The notes: generated from the letters alone by a model not told the origin. A stretch of 64,000 nt of DNA from SKLM01 sp964390305 (GCA_964390305.1 CAYMHT010000003.1:1-64000); one strand, 5' to 3'. Counted from the first letter of the stretch, positions 25,234-36,388 are shown. Program-made: numbers and translations.

Positions 25234-26409
25234 ATGAGAGCAGAGAGGCGTCTCCTGCTTCTCCTGGCACTCGTGGTCCTGCCTACACTGGCTTGCAGGG
25301 CCCAGCAGCTTGTGTTTGAGCCCACCCCGTTGGCGTCACCTTCGACGCCTTCGTCTTCTGCCGTAGTCCCCACGGCCACGCCACTCTCGGACGAGGAACT
25401 GGCGGAGGTAGATGCGCAGGATGCTTTGCTCATCAATCTTTACGAACGGGTCAACCCTGCTGTGGTCTACATTGAGGTTCTTCTGGAGCAGGGGGGTGGT
25501 GTGCGGCCGCTGGGTAGTGGGTCCGGTTTCATAGTCGACCGAGAGGGACATATCGTCACAAATAGCCACGTGGTCGAGAATGCCGACGCGCTTCAGGTCA
25601 CCTTCTACGACGGTACAGTGACGCATGGCGCCGAGGTGGTGGGCCGTGACTCCTACTCCGACATCGCGGTGATCAAGGTCGACGTCCCTTCCGAGCGTCT
25701 GCGACCCCTGGAGTTGGGCGATTCGGACGAGCTCAAGGTAGGTCAGCGGGTGGTTGCCATCGGCAACCCGTTCGGCCTGCAAGGGACGATGACCGCCGGC
25801 GTGGTCAGCGCCGTGGGGCGCACACTGACCTCGCAGATTCTGCAGGGCGGGGCGTTCTCCAATCCCGAGATCATCCAGACCGACGCGTCGATTAACCCGG
25901 GTAACTCTGGCGGGCCTCTGCTCGATTCGCGAGGACGCGTCGTTGGCGTGAACACTGCTATTCGCTCGGCGACAGGGCTGAACGCCGGGGTTGGATTCGC
26001 CGTGCCGGTAAACACCGTCAAGCGGATCATGCCTGACCTGATCGAGAAGGGGGCATACGACTATCCGTATCTCGGCATCACCTCCGACCGGAATTTCGCC
26101 GTGGCCGAGCTGGCTGAACCGTTGGGGCTGTCCGTGGACCACGGGGTGCTCGTCGCTGAGGTTCAGCCCGGTACCGCTGCTGCCGAGGCCGGCCTGCAGG
26201 GAGGGGATCGCGAGGTCGAGGTCATGGGGCAGTCGCTCGTTGCCGGCGGTGACATTATCATCGCGATCGATGGTGAGGAGCTCTGGACCTTCGATGACCT
26301 GGTCGCCTATCTCGTGAGCGACACGGAGGTCGGGCAGGAGGTGACGCTGACCGTCATCCGTGGCGAGGAGCAGATGGAAGTCTCAGTGACGCTGGGAAAG
26401 AGGCCTTGA
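25234..26409 (+). CDS. HtrA/DegP-like S1C serine protease with one PDZ domain, probable lipoprotein
   Basis: 391 aa, ATG at 25234 with AAGGAGAT upstream. N-terminal signal with cysteine at LPTLAC, an imperfect lipobox, followed by a Thr/Pro/Ser-rich linker. Trypsin-like domain with the triad His (TNSHVV, about 112), Asp (YSDIAVIKVD, about 144) and Ser (GNSGGPL, about 224). A single C-terminal PDZ domain holds GTAAAEAGLQGGD. It degrades or refolds misfolded proteins outside the membrane. It is translationally close to the DnaJ-like gene upstream and begins 70 bp before the release-factor-like gene. Confidence 0.94.
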   Translation: MRAERRLLLLLALVVLPTLACRAQQLVFEPTPLASPSTPSSSAVVPTATPLSDEELAEVDAQDALLINLYERVNPAVVYIEVLLEQGGGVRPLGSGSGFIVDREGHIVTNSHVVENADALQVTFYDGTVTHGAEVVGRDSYSDIAVIKVDVPSERLRPLELGDSDELKVGQRVVAIGNPFGLQGTMTAGVVSAVGRTLTSQILQGGAFSNPEIIQTDASINPGNSGGPLLDSRGRVVGVNTAIRSATGLNAGVGFAVPVNTVKRIMPDLIEKGAYDYPYLGITSDRNFAVAELAEPLGLSVDHGVLVAEVQPGTAAAEAGLQGGDREVEVMGQSLVAGGDIIIAIDGEELWTFDDLVAYLVSDTEVGQEVTLTVIRGEEQMEVSVTLGKRP

Positions 26410-26479
26410 GCTCCCGTGGAGATCTGGTCATCAACGTGGGACGAACGTTAGCTGACGTCTAACTGAAAGGGGTGAATGT

Positions 26480-27589
26480 ATGTTGGATCGAGACGACTTG
26501 CGCGAGCTTGCAGCATACAGAGCTGAGGCACCGGTGTTGAGCGTCTATCTGAATGTCGACCCTACGGATCGCACGCGGGATGAATACAGGCTCGAGTTGC
26601 GGCAGATGCTGAAGGAGGCCCAGGGAATGGCTGCTGCCGAGGACGTTGAGGCGGTGGAGGCGTTCTTCGACCATGAGTACGATTGGTCAGGCCGCGGAGC
26701 GGCCGTGTTCTCGTGTCAGGAGACGGGTTTCTGGCGCGCGTACTCTTTGGCTATGCCGGTCCCCTCCGGTGTGACGGTGGCTCATCGGCCTTATATCACC
26801 CCGCTGGCGGAGCTCGTCGATGCTTACGGGAGCTACGCCGTGGCGATTGTGGATCGACGTCAGGCGCGGCTGTTCTTGTTTGATCTGGGCGAGTTGCGAG
26901 CCAGTGACGAGTTCGTTGGTGAAGATGTGCGTAAGTTGAAGCGGGGGCGGGGGTCCTCCGGTGGGCACGGTCGCCGGGGCGGTGCTCCGATTTCGAGTCA
27001 GCATGAGGAAGAGGTCGTGAGACGAAATATCCGCGATGCGGTTCAGGTGATCGAGTCGTTCTGTCAGGACCACGAGCCTCAACGCCTGGTCATCGGGGGT
27101 TCTGACCGGATGGTGGTCAGGTTTCAGGAGGCACTGCCCAAGCATCTCCAGGATAGAGTGATCGGCACATTTAGCGCCGACATGAATGCACCAGAGCCGG
27201 AGATAAGAGAGCGCTCGCTGGAGATTTTGCAGCAGGTCGAGGAGGGGCGCAAGGAGGCCGTTGTAGATGCCGTGTTCACCGCCGCGGCGAAGGGCAGCAA
27301 TGGCGTGATTCGCCTGGCGGACACTCTGGGTGCCGCCCACGAGGGCCGGGTTCAGACACTGGTGATCGATCGTCACTATCACGAGCCTGGCTATCAGTGC
27401 GAGCACTGCGGCTATATCACCGATCATCCTCTGAAGAAGTGTCCTTTCTGCGGAGGCGACTTCATGGAGATCCCCGACGCCGCTGAGGCCCTGGTTACGA
27501 AAGTGATCGAGGAGGGGGGCGAGGTCGAGGTGGTGGACGATAACCCGAAAGCGAAGGAGTTTGGAGTGGGGGCGCTGCTGCGGTACTAG
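26480..27589 (+). CDS. Bacterial archaeo-eukaryotic release factor homologue (baeRF / Vms1-VLRF1-like) with zinc ribbon
   Basis: 369 aa, ATG at 26480 after AAAGGGGTG. The N-terminal segment (VLSVYLNVDP) and the middle and C-terminal eRF1-like domains match the bacterial aeRF family. A Gly/Arg-rich loop (about 155-174, GGHGRRGGAP then SSQ) is where eRF1 carries GGQ and Vms1/VLRF1 a GxxQ loop, so a glutamine is kept but the motif is altered. A zinc ribbon CEHC...CPFC lies near 311-330. Related eukaryotic proteins release peptidyl-tRNA from stalled ribosomes. That role here is inferred from family and from the proteostasis neighbourhood. Confidence 0.8.
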   Translation: MLDRDDLRELAAYRAEAPVLSVYLNVDPTDRTRDEYRLELRQMLKEAQGMAAAEDVEAVEAFFDHEYDWSGRGAAVFSCQETGFWRAYSLAMPVPSGVTVAHRPYITPLAELVDAYGSYAVAIVDRRQARLFLFDLGELRASDEFVGEDVRKLKRGRGSSGGHGRRGGAPISSQHEEEVVRRNIRDAVQVIESFCQDHEPQRLVIGGSDRMVVRFQEALPKHLQDRVIGTFSADMNAPEPEIRERSLEILQQVEEGRKEAVVDAVFTAAAKGSNGVIRLADTLGAAHEGRVQTLVIDRHYHEPGYQCEHCGYITDHPLKKCPFCGGDFMEIPDAAEALVTKVIEEGGEVEVVDDNPKAKEFGVGALLRY

Positions 27590-27689
27590 CTGTCCTCTCC
27601 CCCGTTGAGGGTAGAGAAGGTATGGCGTCGGACGTGTGCTGATCGGTCGGTGGCGCGCACCGCTTGATCCGGGTGCAGGCAGCAAACCT

Positions 27690-27713
27690 AAAGGGCCGCT
27701 AATGCGGCCCTTT
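27690..27713 (+). terminator. Rho-independent terminator after the release-factor-like gene
   Basis: AAAGGGCCGC-TAAT-GCGGCCCTTT, a perfect 10-bp stem with a 4-nt loop, extendable by one A-T pair. Confidence 0.85.
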
Positions 27714-27747
27714 ACGCGTTTCAGAGGGGCAATCCTCATATAGAAAT

Positions 27748-27790
27748 CCAATGCAACGCTAACGGCGCTCTAATGGAGACTGGGTATGAT
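27748..27790 (+). promoter_or_regulatory. clpB promoter with three 11-bp-spaced CTAAYG repeats
   Basis: CCAATG (27748), CTAACG (27759) and CTAATG (27770) lie exactly 11 bp apart. Nine bases after the last is -10-like TATGAT (27785-27790), and no TTGACA -35 is present. The same layout precedes hsp20 and, less exactly, lon. Confidence 0.75.
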
Positions 27791-27849
27791 CTGAGTGGAA
27801 GCATCATGCGTTTGTGTCACGTTCTTATCTTGTCTTGAATATACCGTAC

Positions 27850-27876
27850 TCTGCAAACGATGGGACGTCTTGCAGA
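27850..27876 (+). promoter_or_regulatory. Hairpin in the clpB leader
   Basis: TCTGCAA (27850-27856) pairs perfectly with TTGCAGA (27870-27876), and the inner ACG/CGT also pair. It lies 40 bp before the ATG and is followed by a weakly T-rich stretch. A candidate RNA thermometer or attenuator. Confidence 0.5.
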
Positions 27877-27915
27877 GAGTTTTAGTGTTTCTAGTCTAGT
27901 TGGTGGGTGGTTCTT

Positions 27916-30513
27916 ATGAATCTAAACAGGTTCACCCAGAAGGCCCAAGAGGCCGTGATGGAAGCCCAGTCGTTGGCGGGCAAGTATGACCACGGCCAGA
28001 TCGAACCGGGGCACCTGCTTCTTGCGCTGCTACGCCAGTCCGAGGGGATCGTGCCGCAGGTTGTCCAGAAGCTGGAGGCCAACCCCCGGGAGATGGCGCT
28101 GTCGCTGGAGGGCGAGCTGAAGAAGAAGCCCAAGATCCGCGGCGCGGCGGCGCAGGTTGGGATGTCGCGCCAGTTGGGTCGGGTCCTGGAAGAGGCGGAG
28201 AACGCCGCCAGGCGAATGCGCGACGAGTACGCCAGCACCGAGCATCTGTTGCTGGCGCTGACCGGTACGACAGGCGGCGATGCGGCCCGCTTCCTCGCGG
28301 CCTACGGCGTCACGGAGGATGCCGTGCTGCGTGCACTGACCTCGATTCGAGGGAGTCAGCGCGTCACGAGTCAACATCCAGAGGCGACGTACCAGGCGTT
28401 GGAGAAGTACGGTCGCGACATGACTCAGCTGGCTCGGGAAGGGAAGCTGGACCCTGTGATTGGGCGCGATGAGGAGATACGGCGTGTGATGCGCATCCTC
28501 AATCGTCGCACCAAGAACAACCCGGTTCTGGTTGGAGAGGCTGGCGTGGGTAAGACCGCGATTGCCGAGGGGCTGGCGCAGCGGATCGCTCGCGGTGATG
28601 TACCGGAAGGGTTGAAGAGCAAGCGCATCATTGAGCTCGATATGGGCGCTTTGGTCGCTGGCGCCAAGTATCGTGGCGAGTTCGAGGAGCGCCTCAAGGC
28701 TGTACTCAAAGAGGTGACGGAGGCTGCGGGTCAGATCATCCTGTTTATCGACGAGTTGCACACCGTGGTCGGTGCTGGAGCAGCTGAGGGCGCCGTCGAC
28801 GCGGGCAACATGTTGAAGCCGAAGCTGGCACGCGGTGAGCTTCACGCCATTGGCGCGACGACCCTTGACGAGTACCGGAAGTACATTGAGAAGGATGCGG
28901 CCCTCGAACGCCGGTTCCAGCCAGTCTACATCGATGAACCATCGGTGGAGGATACAGTCAGCATCCTCCGCGGGCTCAAGGAGCGCTACGAGGTCCACCA
29001 CGGCGTACGTATCAAGGATTCGGCCTGCATCGCGGCCGCTACGCTCGGTGATCGGTATATCGCCGATCGCCAGCTGCCCGACAAGGCAATCGACTTGATC
29101 GACGAGGCAGCCTCCCGGCTGCGCATGGAGATCGACTCCAAGCCATCCGAGCTCGATGAGGTTGATCGGCACATCATGCAGCTCGAGATTGAGCGTGAGG
29201 CGCTCAAGAAGGAGGACGAGGAGGCGAGCCGAGAGCGTCTCGAGAACCTGGAGAGGGAACTCGCCAATCTCGAGGAGAGGCGGAAGGCGCTGCGCGCCCG
29301 CTGGGAGGAGGAGAAGAGGGCGATTCAGGCGGTGCGGCAGACGAAAGAAGAGATCGATCGGGTTCGTCACCGGATCGAGGAGGCTCAGCGTGCCCACGAC
29401 TACGAGCGAGCCTCGGAGCTGCAGTACGGTCGTCTGTCTGAGCTGGAGAAGCAACTGAAGACTCACGAGCAGCGGCTGAACGACCTCCAGGAGGATGGCG
29501 CGATGCTGAAGGAGGAGGTGGGCTCGGAGGAGATCGCTGAGGTTGTCTCTGAGTGGACCGGCATCCCTGTGTCCAAGCTGCTGGAGGGCGAGCGAGAGCG
29601 GTTGCTCCGCATGGAAGAGGCGCTGCACCGGCGCGTGGTGGGCCAGGACGAGGCGGTTGAGGCGGTGTCGAACGCCGTCCGCCGTGCACGGGCTGGCTTG
29701 CAGGATCCAGACCGGCCGATTGGCACGTTCATCTTCCTGGGTCCTACCGGGGTGGGGAAGACGGAGCTGGCACGAGCGCTGGCTGAGTTTCTCTTCGATA
29801 CGGAGGAGGCGTTGATCCGTATCGACATGAGCGAGTACCAGGAGCGTCACACGGTGTCCCGACTCATCGGTGCACCGCCCGGATACGTGGGATACGAGGA
29901 GGCGGGTCAGCTGACCGAAGCGGTCCGTCGCCGGCCTTACAGCGTGGTGCTGTTCGACGAGATCGAGAAAGCCCATCCGGAGGTCTTCAATACGCTCTTG
30001 CAGCTGCTCGACGAGGGCCGGCTTACGGACGGTCAGGGGCGGACGGTCGACTTCCGCAATACGATCGTCATCATGACGAGCAACGTCGGCAGCCGCTGGA
30101 TAAAGGATCTGGGCATCGAGGAGGCTCGGGATAAGGTGATGGAGGAACTGGATCGCATCTTCCGGCCGGAGTTCCTGAACCGCATCGACGAGATCATTCT
30201 CTTCCGCAGCTTGACCAAGGAGGATCTGCGCAAGATCGTTGATATTCAGATGCGCCGGCTGCGTGCTCTGCTGGAGGAGCGCAAGATGGCGCTGGAGCTG
30301 ACGGACGAGGCGCGTCGGCACCTGGCCGAGGCTGGCTATGACCCGGTCTACGGCGCCCGACCGTTGAAGCGTGTCATCCAGCGTCAGGTGCAGGATCCGC
30401 TGGCGCTTTCGCTCTTGCGCGGTGAATTCGACGAGGGCGATACGGTGCGCTTGGAGGCACCCGACGGTGACATCAGGTTCGAGAGGGCAGAGGCAGAACC
30501 AGTTCCGGCGTAG
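27916..30513 (+). CDS. clpB: ClpB disaggregase
   Basis: 865 aa from ATG at 27916 (GGTGGG upstream; an in-frame GTG nine bases earlier is less likely). Clp N-domain repeats, AAA1 with Walker A GEAGVGKT (about 207), a long coiled-coil middle domain (about 410-530) that is diagnostic for ClpB, AAA2 with GPTGVGKT (about 610), and a ClpB small domain. After MTSNVG there is no (L/I/V)GF loop, so it should not dock ClpP. With DnaK it extracts proteins from aggregates. It has its own repeat-array promoter, a leader hairpin and a terminator before clpC. Confidence 0.96.
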   Translation: MNLNRFTQKAQEAVMEAQSLAGKYDHGQIEPGHLLLALLRQSEGIVPQVVQKLEANPREMALSLEGELKKKPKIRGAAAQVGMSRQLGRVLEEAENAARRMRDEYASTEHLLLALTGTTGGDAARFLAAYGVTEDAVLRALTSIRGSQRVTSQHPEATYQALEKYGRDMTQLAREGKLDPVIGRDEEIRRVMRILNRRTKNNPVLVGEAGVGKTAIAEGLAQRIARGDVPEGLKSKRIIELDMGALVAGAKYRGEFEERLKAVLKEVTEAAGQIILFIDELHTVVGAGAAEGAVDAGNMLKPKLARGELHAIGATTLDEYRKYIEKDAALERRFQPVYIDEPSVEDTVSILRGLKERYEVHHGVRIKDSACIAAATLGDRYIADRQLPDKAIDLIDEAASRLRMEIDSKPSELDEVDRHIMQLEIEREALKKEDEEASRERLENLERELANLEERRKALRARWEEEKRAIQAVRQTKEEIDRVRHRIEEAQRAHDYERASELQYGRLSELEKQLKTHEQRLNDLQEDGAMLKEEVGSEEIAEVVSEWTGIPVSKLLEGERERLLRMEEALHRRVVGQDEAVEAVSNAVRRARAGLQDPDRPIGTFIFLGPTGVGKTELARALAEFLFDTEEALIRIDMSEYQERHTVSRLIGAPPGYVGYEEAGQLTEAVRRRPYSVVLFDEIEKAHPEVFNTLLQLLDEGRLTDGQGRTVDFRNTIVIMTSNVGSRWIKDLGIEEARDKVMEELDRIFRPEFLNRIDEIILFRSLTKEDLRKIVDIQMRRLRALLEERKMALELTDEARRHLAEAGYDPVYGARPLKRVIQRQVQDPLALSLLRGEFDEGDTVRLEAPDGDIRFERAEAEPVPA

Positions 30514-30527
30514 GGTTGACGTCAAAC

Positions 30528-30561
30528 GGCACCGGGGCCGCGAATGCCGCGCTCCGGTGCC
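30528..30561 (+). terminator. Terminator after clpB
   Basis: GGCACCGGGGC (30528-30538) pairs with GCTCCGGTGCC (30551-30561), with one G-U, followed by TGTTTCTTT. Confidence 0.7.
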
Positions 30562-30568
30562 TGTTTCT

Positions 30569-30597
30569 TTGTCCGATGAGGGGTTCTGGGGTATAAT
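30569..30597 (+). promoter_or_regulatory. Sigma70-type promoter of clpC
   Basis: TTGTCC (30569-30574), 17-bp spacer, perfect TATAAT (30592-30597). No CTAAYG repeats here, so control differs from clpB. Confidence 0.65.
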
Positions 30598-30676
30598 CTA
30601 CACAAAGTCTTCTGGCGGATGCTCCTACCGGGTCAGAAGGCGCACCGAAAGGTAGGCTAGAGGAGAGTATTGGCCG

Positions 30677-33178
<2,502 letters not shown>

Positions 33179-33211
33179 CCTCGCTCGCCCACGTCAGGAA
33201 TCGTGGAGCGG

Positions 33212-33239
33212 AAGGGCCCGAATACTCTCGGGCCTTTTT
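33212..33239 (+). terminator. Rho-independent terminator after clpC
   Basis: GGCCCGA/TCGGGCC stem, extended by flanking A-T and G-U pairs, followed by TTTTTC. Confidence 0.85.
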
Positions 33240-33409
33240 CTATGCCTGTGAAGCACCTGTAAGGGGAGCTGGGAACGAAGATGCTCGATCGCCTGGTTCG
33301 CGACACCCCAAGCGCGGGCACCTGCTGGCTCTCAGTCGCCGCCTCGGAGGGTCTGGAGCTGGACGGGAACCCGGGATCGGTCCCGCGTCGCCGCCGAACG
33401 CCCATCTGC

Positions 33410-34264
33410 CTATGGGGTAGGGAAAAAGCTGACCCCGACTGTCCCAGGCCCGGAGTGAACAGCGAGCGCCGGAGAGAGCTCGGTGACGACTGTCTCCAGG
33501 CAGTCGAACCGCTCCGTGACCATGGTCTGTAGCTTCCCCAGCTGTTCCTGTGCCGCCACGTGGGTGAATGCGACTTTGATGCGCGCTCCCTCTCCGACTC
33601 TGTCCTGCATCAGATCGACCATGCGGCGGTAGGCCCTGAGCCGGCTCCGTGTCGTCCCAAGAGCAACGATTTCTCCGCCTTCCAGGCCGATGAGGGGCTT
33701 GATGTTGAGCAGCGAACCGACGAGATGTTGGGCCTTGCCAATCCGTCCCCCCATGTGGAGGTACCGCAGCGTGTCCGCTGTCTGAATCATCATTCCCTGT
33801 TGGGCGACCTCTCGTGCCCGCCGCAACACATCGTCAAAGCCGCGGCCCTCCGTGGCCGCGCGAGCAGCCTCGATTGCGGCCCAACCCTGCGACATAGCCA
33901 CCTGGAGCGTGTCCACGACTTCCACTCGCAGATCGGGCGTATGTTCCCTGAACATCTCGACAGCTGCCCGGCACGATTGATAAGCCCCACTTCCTTTGGA
34001 TGTCATCGTGAGGGCGATGATGCCGTGCACCCGGGCGGCCAGATTCTTCAGGCCTTTCAAGTAGTCGCCCGGGGCAGGATTAGAGGTCGTGGGCAGTCGC
34101 TTGGCCTGTGCCAGCCAATCTGCAAACTGCGTCGGCTTGACGTCAACCATGTCACGAAGGGTTATCAAGCCGCGGTGGATGTAGTAGGGCACAATCTCGA
34201 TCCGCAACTTCTCCACCAGTCTATTCGGGATGCTGGCTGTTGTATCTGTCAGAATACCGATCAT
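33410..34264 (-). CDS. DegV-family fatty-acid-binding protein
   Basis: 284 aa from ATG at 34264, chosen because GGGAGGA lies at proper distance; an in-frame ATG at 34282 would itself contain that site. DegV/FakB fold: GILTDTTASIP near the N-terminus, LPTTSNPAPGDYL, TMTSKGSGAYQS for the carboxylate, and YLHMGGRIGKAQHLVGSLLNIKP. In Gram-positives FakB proteins present fatty acids to the kinase FakA. It is the last gene of a minus-strand group with the glycosyltransferase. The lipid ligand and kinase partner are unknown. Confidence 0.92.
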   Translation of the reverse strand: MIGILTDTTASIPNRLVEKLRIEIVPYYIHRGLITLRDMVDVKPTQFADWLAQAKRLPTTSNPAPGDYLKGLKNLAARVHGIIALTMTSKGSGAYQSCRAAVEMFREHTPDLRVEVVDTLQVAMSQGWAAIEAARAATEGRGFDDVLRRAREVAQQGMMIQTADTLRYLHMGGRIGKAQHLVGSLLNIKPLIGLEGGEIVALGTTRSRLRAYRRMVDLMQDRVGEGARIKVAFTHVAAQEQLGKLQTMVTERFDCLETVVTELSPALAVHSGPGTVGVSFFPTP

Positions 34265-34287
34265 GCGTATTCTTCCTCCCATTAGTC

Positions 34288-34422
34288 TCAGAACAGGGGA
34301 GCGGGGGCCCTACCACCGGTGACGATCGCAGTGATGACGGCCACGGCGATGACAACGGAGACCCGGCCGACGGCGATTCTGACCCCTGGCGCCGAATTTG
34401 TCCATCTCCCCTCCTCCTTCAT
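34288..34422 (-). CDS. Possible small single-pass membrane protein (weak)
   Basis: 44 codons from ATG at 34422, overlapping the glycosyltransferase stop by 4 bp (ATGA). The middle is a hydrophobic stretch VSVVIAVAVITAIVTG followed by a Pro/Ala/Gly-rich end. A competing frame starting at ATG 34404 has the better ribosome site (GGAGGAGGGGAG) but gives an Arg/His-rich 31-mer. Neither frame has a recognised homologue. It fills the 154-bp gap before degV. Low confidence: it may be non-coding or frameshifted. Confidence 0.25.
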   Translation of the reverse strand: MKEEGRWTNSAPGVRIAVGRVSVVIAVAVITAIVTGGRAPAPLF

Positions 34423-36095
34423 CTGAGCGAACAAAGCTGGGGGAGCGTGGATACACGATCCGATCCGTCCTTGGGGCGCAGAACGTGGTAGTAGAACCCA
34501 TTCATGCATACGTGCTCCACGGGTTCGTAGTTTTGGCCGATAGCCTCAAGGACAGGCGGCGGATAGAACTGGGCACGGAAGATGACCAGATCAAACCTCT
34601 GCCGATTCACGTAGTCGATGATCTCAGACGTGTCAAGGAGGCCGTTATTATAGAGGTTAAGCAGCTGGGTCGGGTTAGTCACCACCGGCTTGTCGGCAAG
34701 GATACTGAACATGGCCTCCTCGCTCAGGATTGGACCGTCTGCGGCCTGGACGAGGGCCATGAGTCGGTCCCCTGCTGCGTGGTCTTCAGGTGTGAGCGGA
34801 TGCCCAAGCTGCGTGTAACCCATAGCGTCGTGATATTCGACCGGAGCGCAGTGTGTTGAGGCCAGGTTGTCGCCTTTCCCATACGCGAGTTCATCGTCCA
34901 CCCCGAGCGCGCGGGACACCGGTCCAAATACAGGGCCGGAGGTGGGGAGATGGAGCATACGCGGGGCCTGCAACAGGTACAGCACCGGGATCATCACCGC
35001 CAACAGCGGCCGAGCCGAAACGTCAAGTCGTCGAATGCGCAGCTCTGATCTCCGTATCGCATGGCGCAATTTGCCCAGACAGAGGCCGGAGGTCAGACAG
35101 GCAGCGGCGACGGCCGTATTGAAGTAGCCGAACCCTGCTCCCCACTTCCCGCTGAGGGCCCCGACGCCAAGGGCGAACAAGAACCACACAGAATAGGCTG
35201 ACAACCGATCCCAGAACAGCTCGTAGACCAAATAGCCGACGGCCAGGATCGCAAACAGGGTGTGCAGACGGAACCACTGTCCGAAGAGAAACAGCGATCG
35301 TTGGTAGTCGAACGCATTGACGTTAGCCTGGATGATGTTGACCCACCATGCGCCCTCTGTGGCCACATTGATCAGCCAGAAGACAGAGCCGGCAGCAATA
35401 GCTAACCCTGCGCCGCCCACGATGGCTTTCTTGATGTCCCTCAGAAAGACGTACGACAGAGCTGCTGCCACCGTAAACACCGCGGTCTGTTTGGTATAGC
35501 CGGCACAGAAGAGCATAACCAGGCCCAAGATCAGGTTCCGCCTGCCGTGCCTGGGGTGTTCGAACCCGGCGATGAAGGCGATAGCCAGTGTCTCGAACAT
35601 CACCAGCGTCATGTGCATTCGGGACAGCGGGCCAATTTGGTGGACATAGTTGGAGGCGAGGAAGCCGAGACCGGAGAGCGTGGGAACCAACCAGGCTGTC
35701 ATCCAGTCGCGGTCAACGTCTTGGGTATTGCGTCGAACGACGACGAACAGGGTGCCCGCAGTGATAAGGGTGGCGACAAAGGACAGTAGCCTGCCGGCGA
35801 TCAGGCGGGGGCCGAAGATGGGGAGTAAAGGGACGATCAACAGATGGAACATGGGCGGGTAGTTGGAGGCGTAGAAAGGGAAGGCGGCGTTGTCGCGGTA
35901 GGGCCACTCGCCCCGCCTGTACAGAATGGCGTCGTAGAGCTCGAATCCTTCCCCTTGATCGTAGTCAAAGGGCCAACGGAAGAGGTCCACTGCGTACGAG
36001 ACGTAGATGGCCAGATAGCCTACGTAAGCGGCGATGGCGAGAACAGCGAGCACCGCAGTGAGACCTCTGAGGATGCGCGATAGGGCTGGGTTCAT
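34419..36095 (-). CDS. Membrane glycosyltransferase-like protein (GT39/ArnT-type, multi-pass)
   Basis: 558 aa from ATG at 36095; the open frame extends to 36380 but that part is Arg/His/Cys-rich and overlaps the upstream gene. It has about ten membrane helices. An early periplasmic loop contains DYDQGEGFELYD and YPPMFHLL, similar to the acidic catalytic loop of lipid-linked-sugar glycosyltransferases (GT-C fold). The C-terminal soluble part (about 430-558) is of unknown fold. It probably transfers a sugar from a polyprenyl carrier. The substrate is unknown, and the assignment is by topology and loop only. Confidence 0.7.
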   Translation of the reverse strand: MNPALSRILRGLTAVLAVLAIAAYVGYLAIYVSYAVDLFRWPFDYDQGEGFELYDAILYRRGEWPYRDNAAFPFYASNYPPMFHLLIVPLLPIFGPRLIAGRLLSFVATLITAGTLFVVVRRNTQDVDRDWMTAWLVPTLSGLGFLASNYVHQIGPLSRMHMTLVMFETLAIAFIAGFEHPRHGRRNLILGLVMLFCAGYTKQTAVFTVAAALSYVFLRDIKKAIVGGAGLAIAAGSVFWLINVATEGAWWVNIIQANVNAFDYQRSLFLFGQWFRLHTLFAILAVGYLVYELFWDRLSAYSVWFLFALGVGALSGKWGAGFGYFNTAVAAACLTSGLCLGKLRHAIRRSELRIRRLDVSARPLLAVMIPVLYLLQAPRMLHLPTSGPVFGPVSRALGVDDELAYGKGDNLASTHCAPVEYHDAMGYTQLGHPLTPEDHAAGDRLMALVQAADGPILSEEAMFSILADKPVVTNPTQLLNLYNNGLLDTSEIIDYVNRQRFDLVIFRAQFYPPPVLEAIGQNYEPVEHVCMNGFYYHVLRPKDGSDRVSTLPQLCSLR

Positions 36096-36106
36096 CGTGG
36101 TCTGTG

Positions 36107-36331
36107 TCAGGCCGGCCGGTCCCCCAAACACACCAAGATCACGCCCACCACAACGGCGCCCAGTCCGAGACCGACCCCGATTCGCTGCAAAGGGCCGAAT
36201 CCGCTCCATTGGCCGGCGTTGAAGGCGTCCACAGCGACAGTACCGAGGATGCTCAGGGTAGCGAGGGTGATGACAAAGATGCCGAGCTGACGTTTGGTGA
36301 CCATGCCTACAGGAGCTTCCGGTCTTCTCAT
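36107..36331 (-). CDS. Small two-helix membrane protein, function unknown
   Basis: 74 aa from ATG at 36331; ATG at 36304 is an alternative and neither has a strong ribosome site. Two hydrophobic helices, LGIFVITLATLSILGTVAV and VGLGLGAVVVGVILVCLG, are joined by a short hydrophilic loop. It lies 11 bp before the glycosyltransferase gene and behind a good promoter (36361-36388), so it leads that operon. No family recognised. Confidence 0.6.
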   Translation of the reverse strand: MRRPEAPVGMVTKRQLGIFVITLATLSILGTVAVDAFNAGQWSGFGPLQRIGVGLGLGAVVVGVILVCLGDRPA

Positions 36332-36360
36332 TGGGGCAAACAGCAATTCTGATTGCCTGG

Positions 36361-36388
36361 ATTATAGCATGGGGATACACAGGTGCAA
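36361..36388 (-). promoter_or_regulatory. Promoter of the small membrane protein / glycosyltransferase operon
   Basis: Minus strand: TTGCAC (36383-36388), 16-bp spacer, TATAAT (36361-36366). Confidence 0.6.

Noticed and set aside
28030..30525. 831-codon minus-strand frame antisense to clpB
   Set aside because: A very long antisense frame arises from the GC-rich codon pattern of clpB; its translation is Leu/Arg/Gln/His-rich without any domain.
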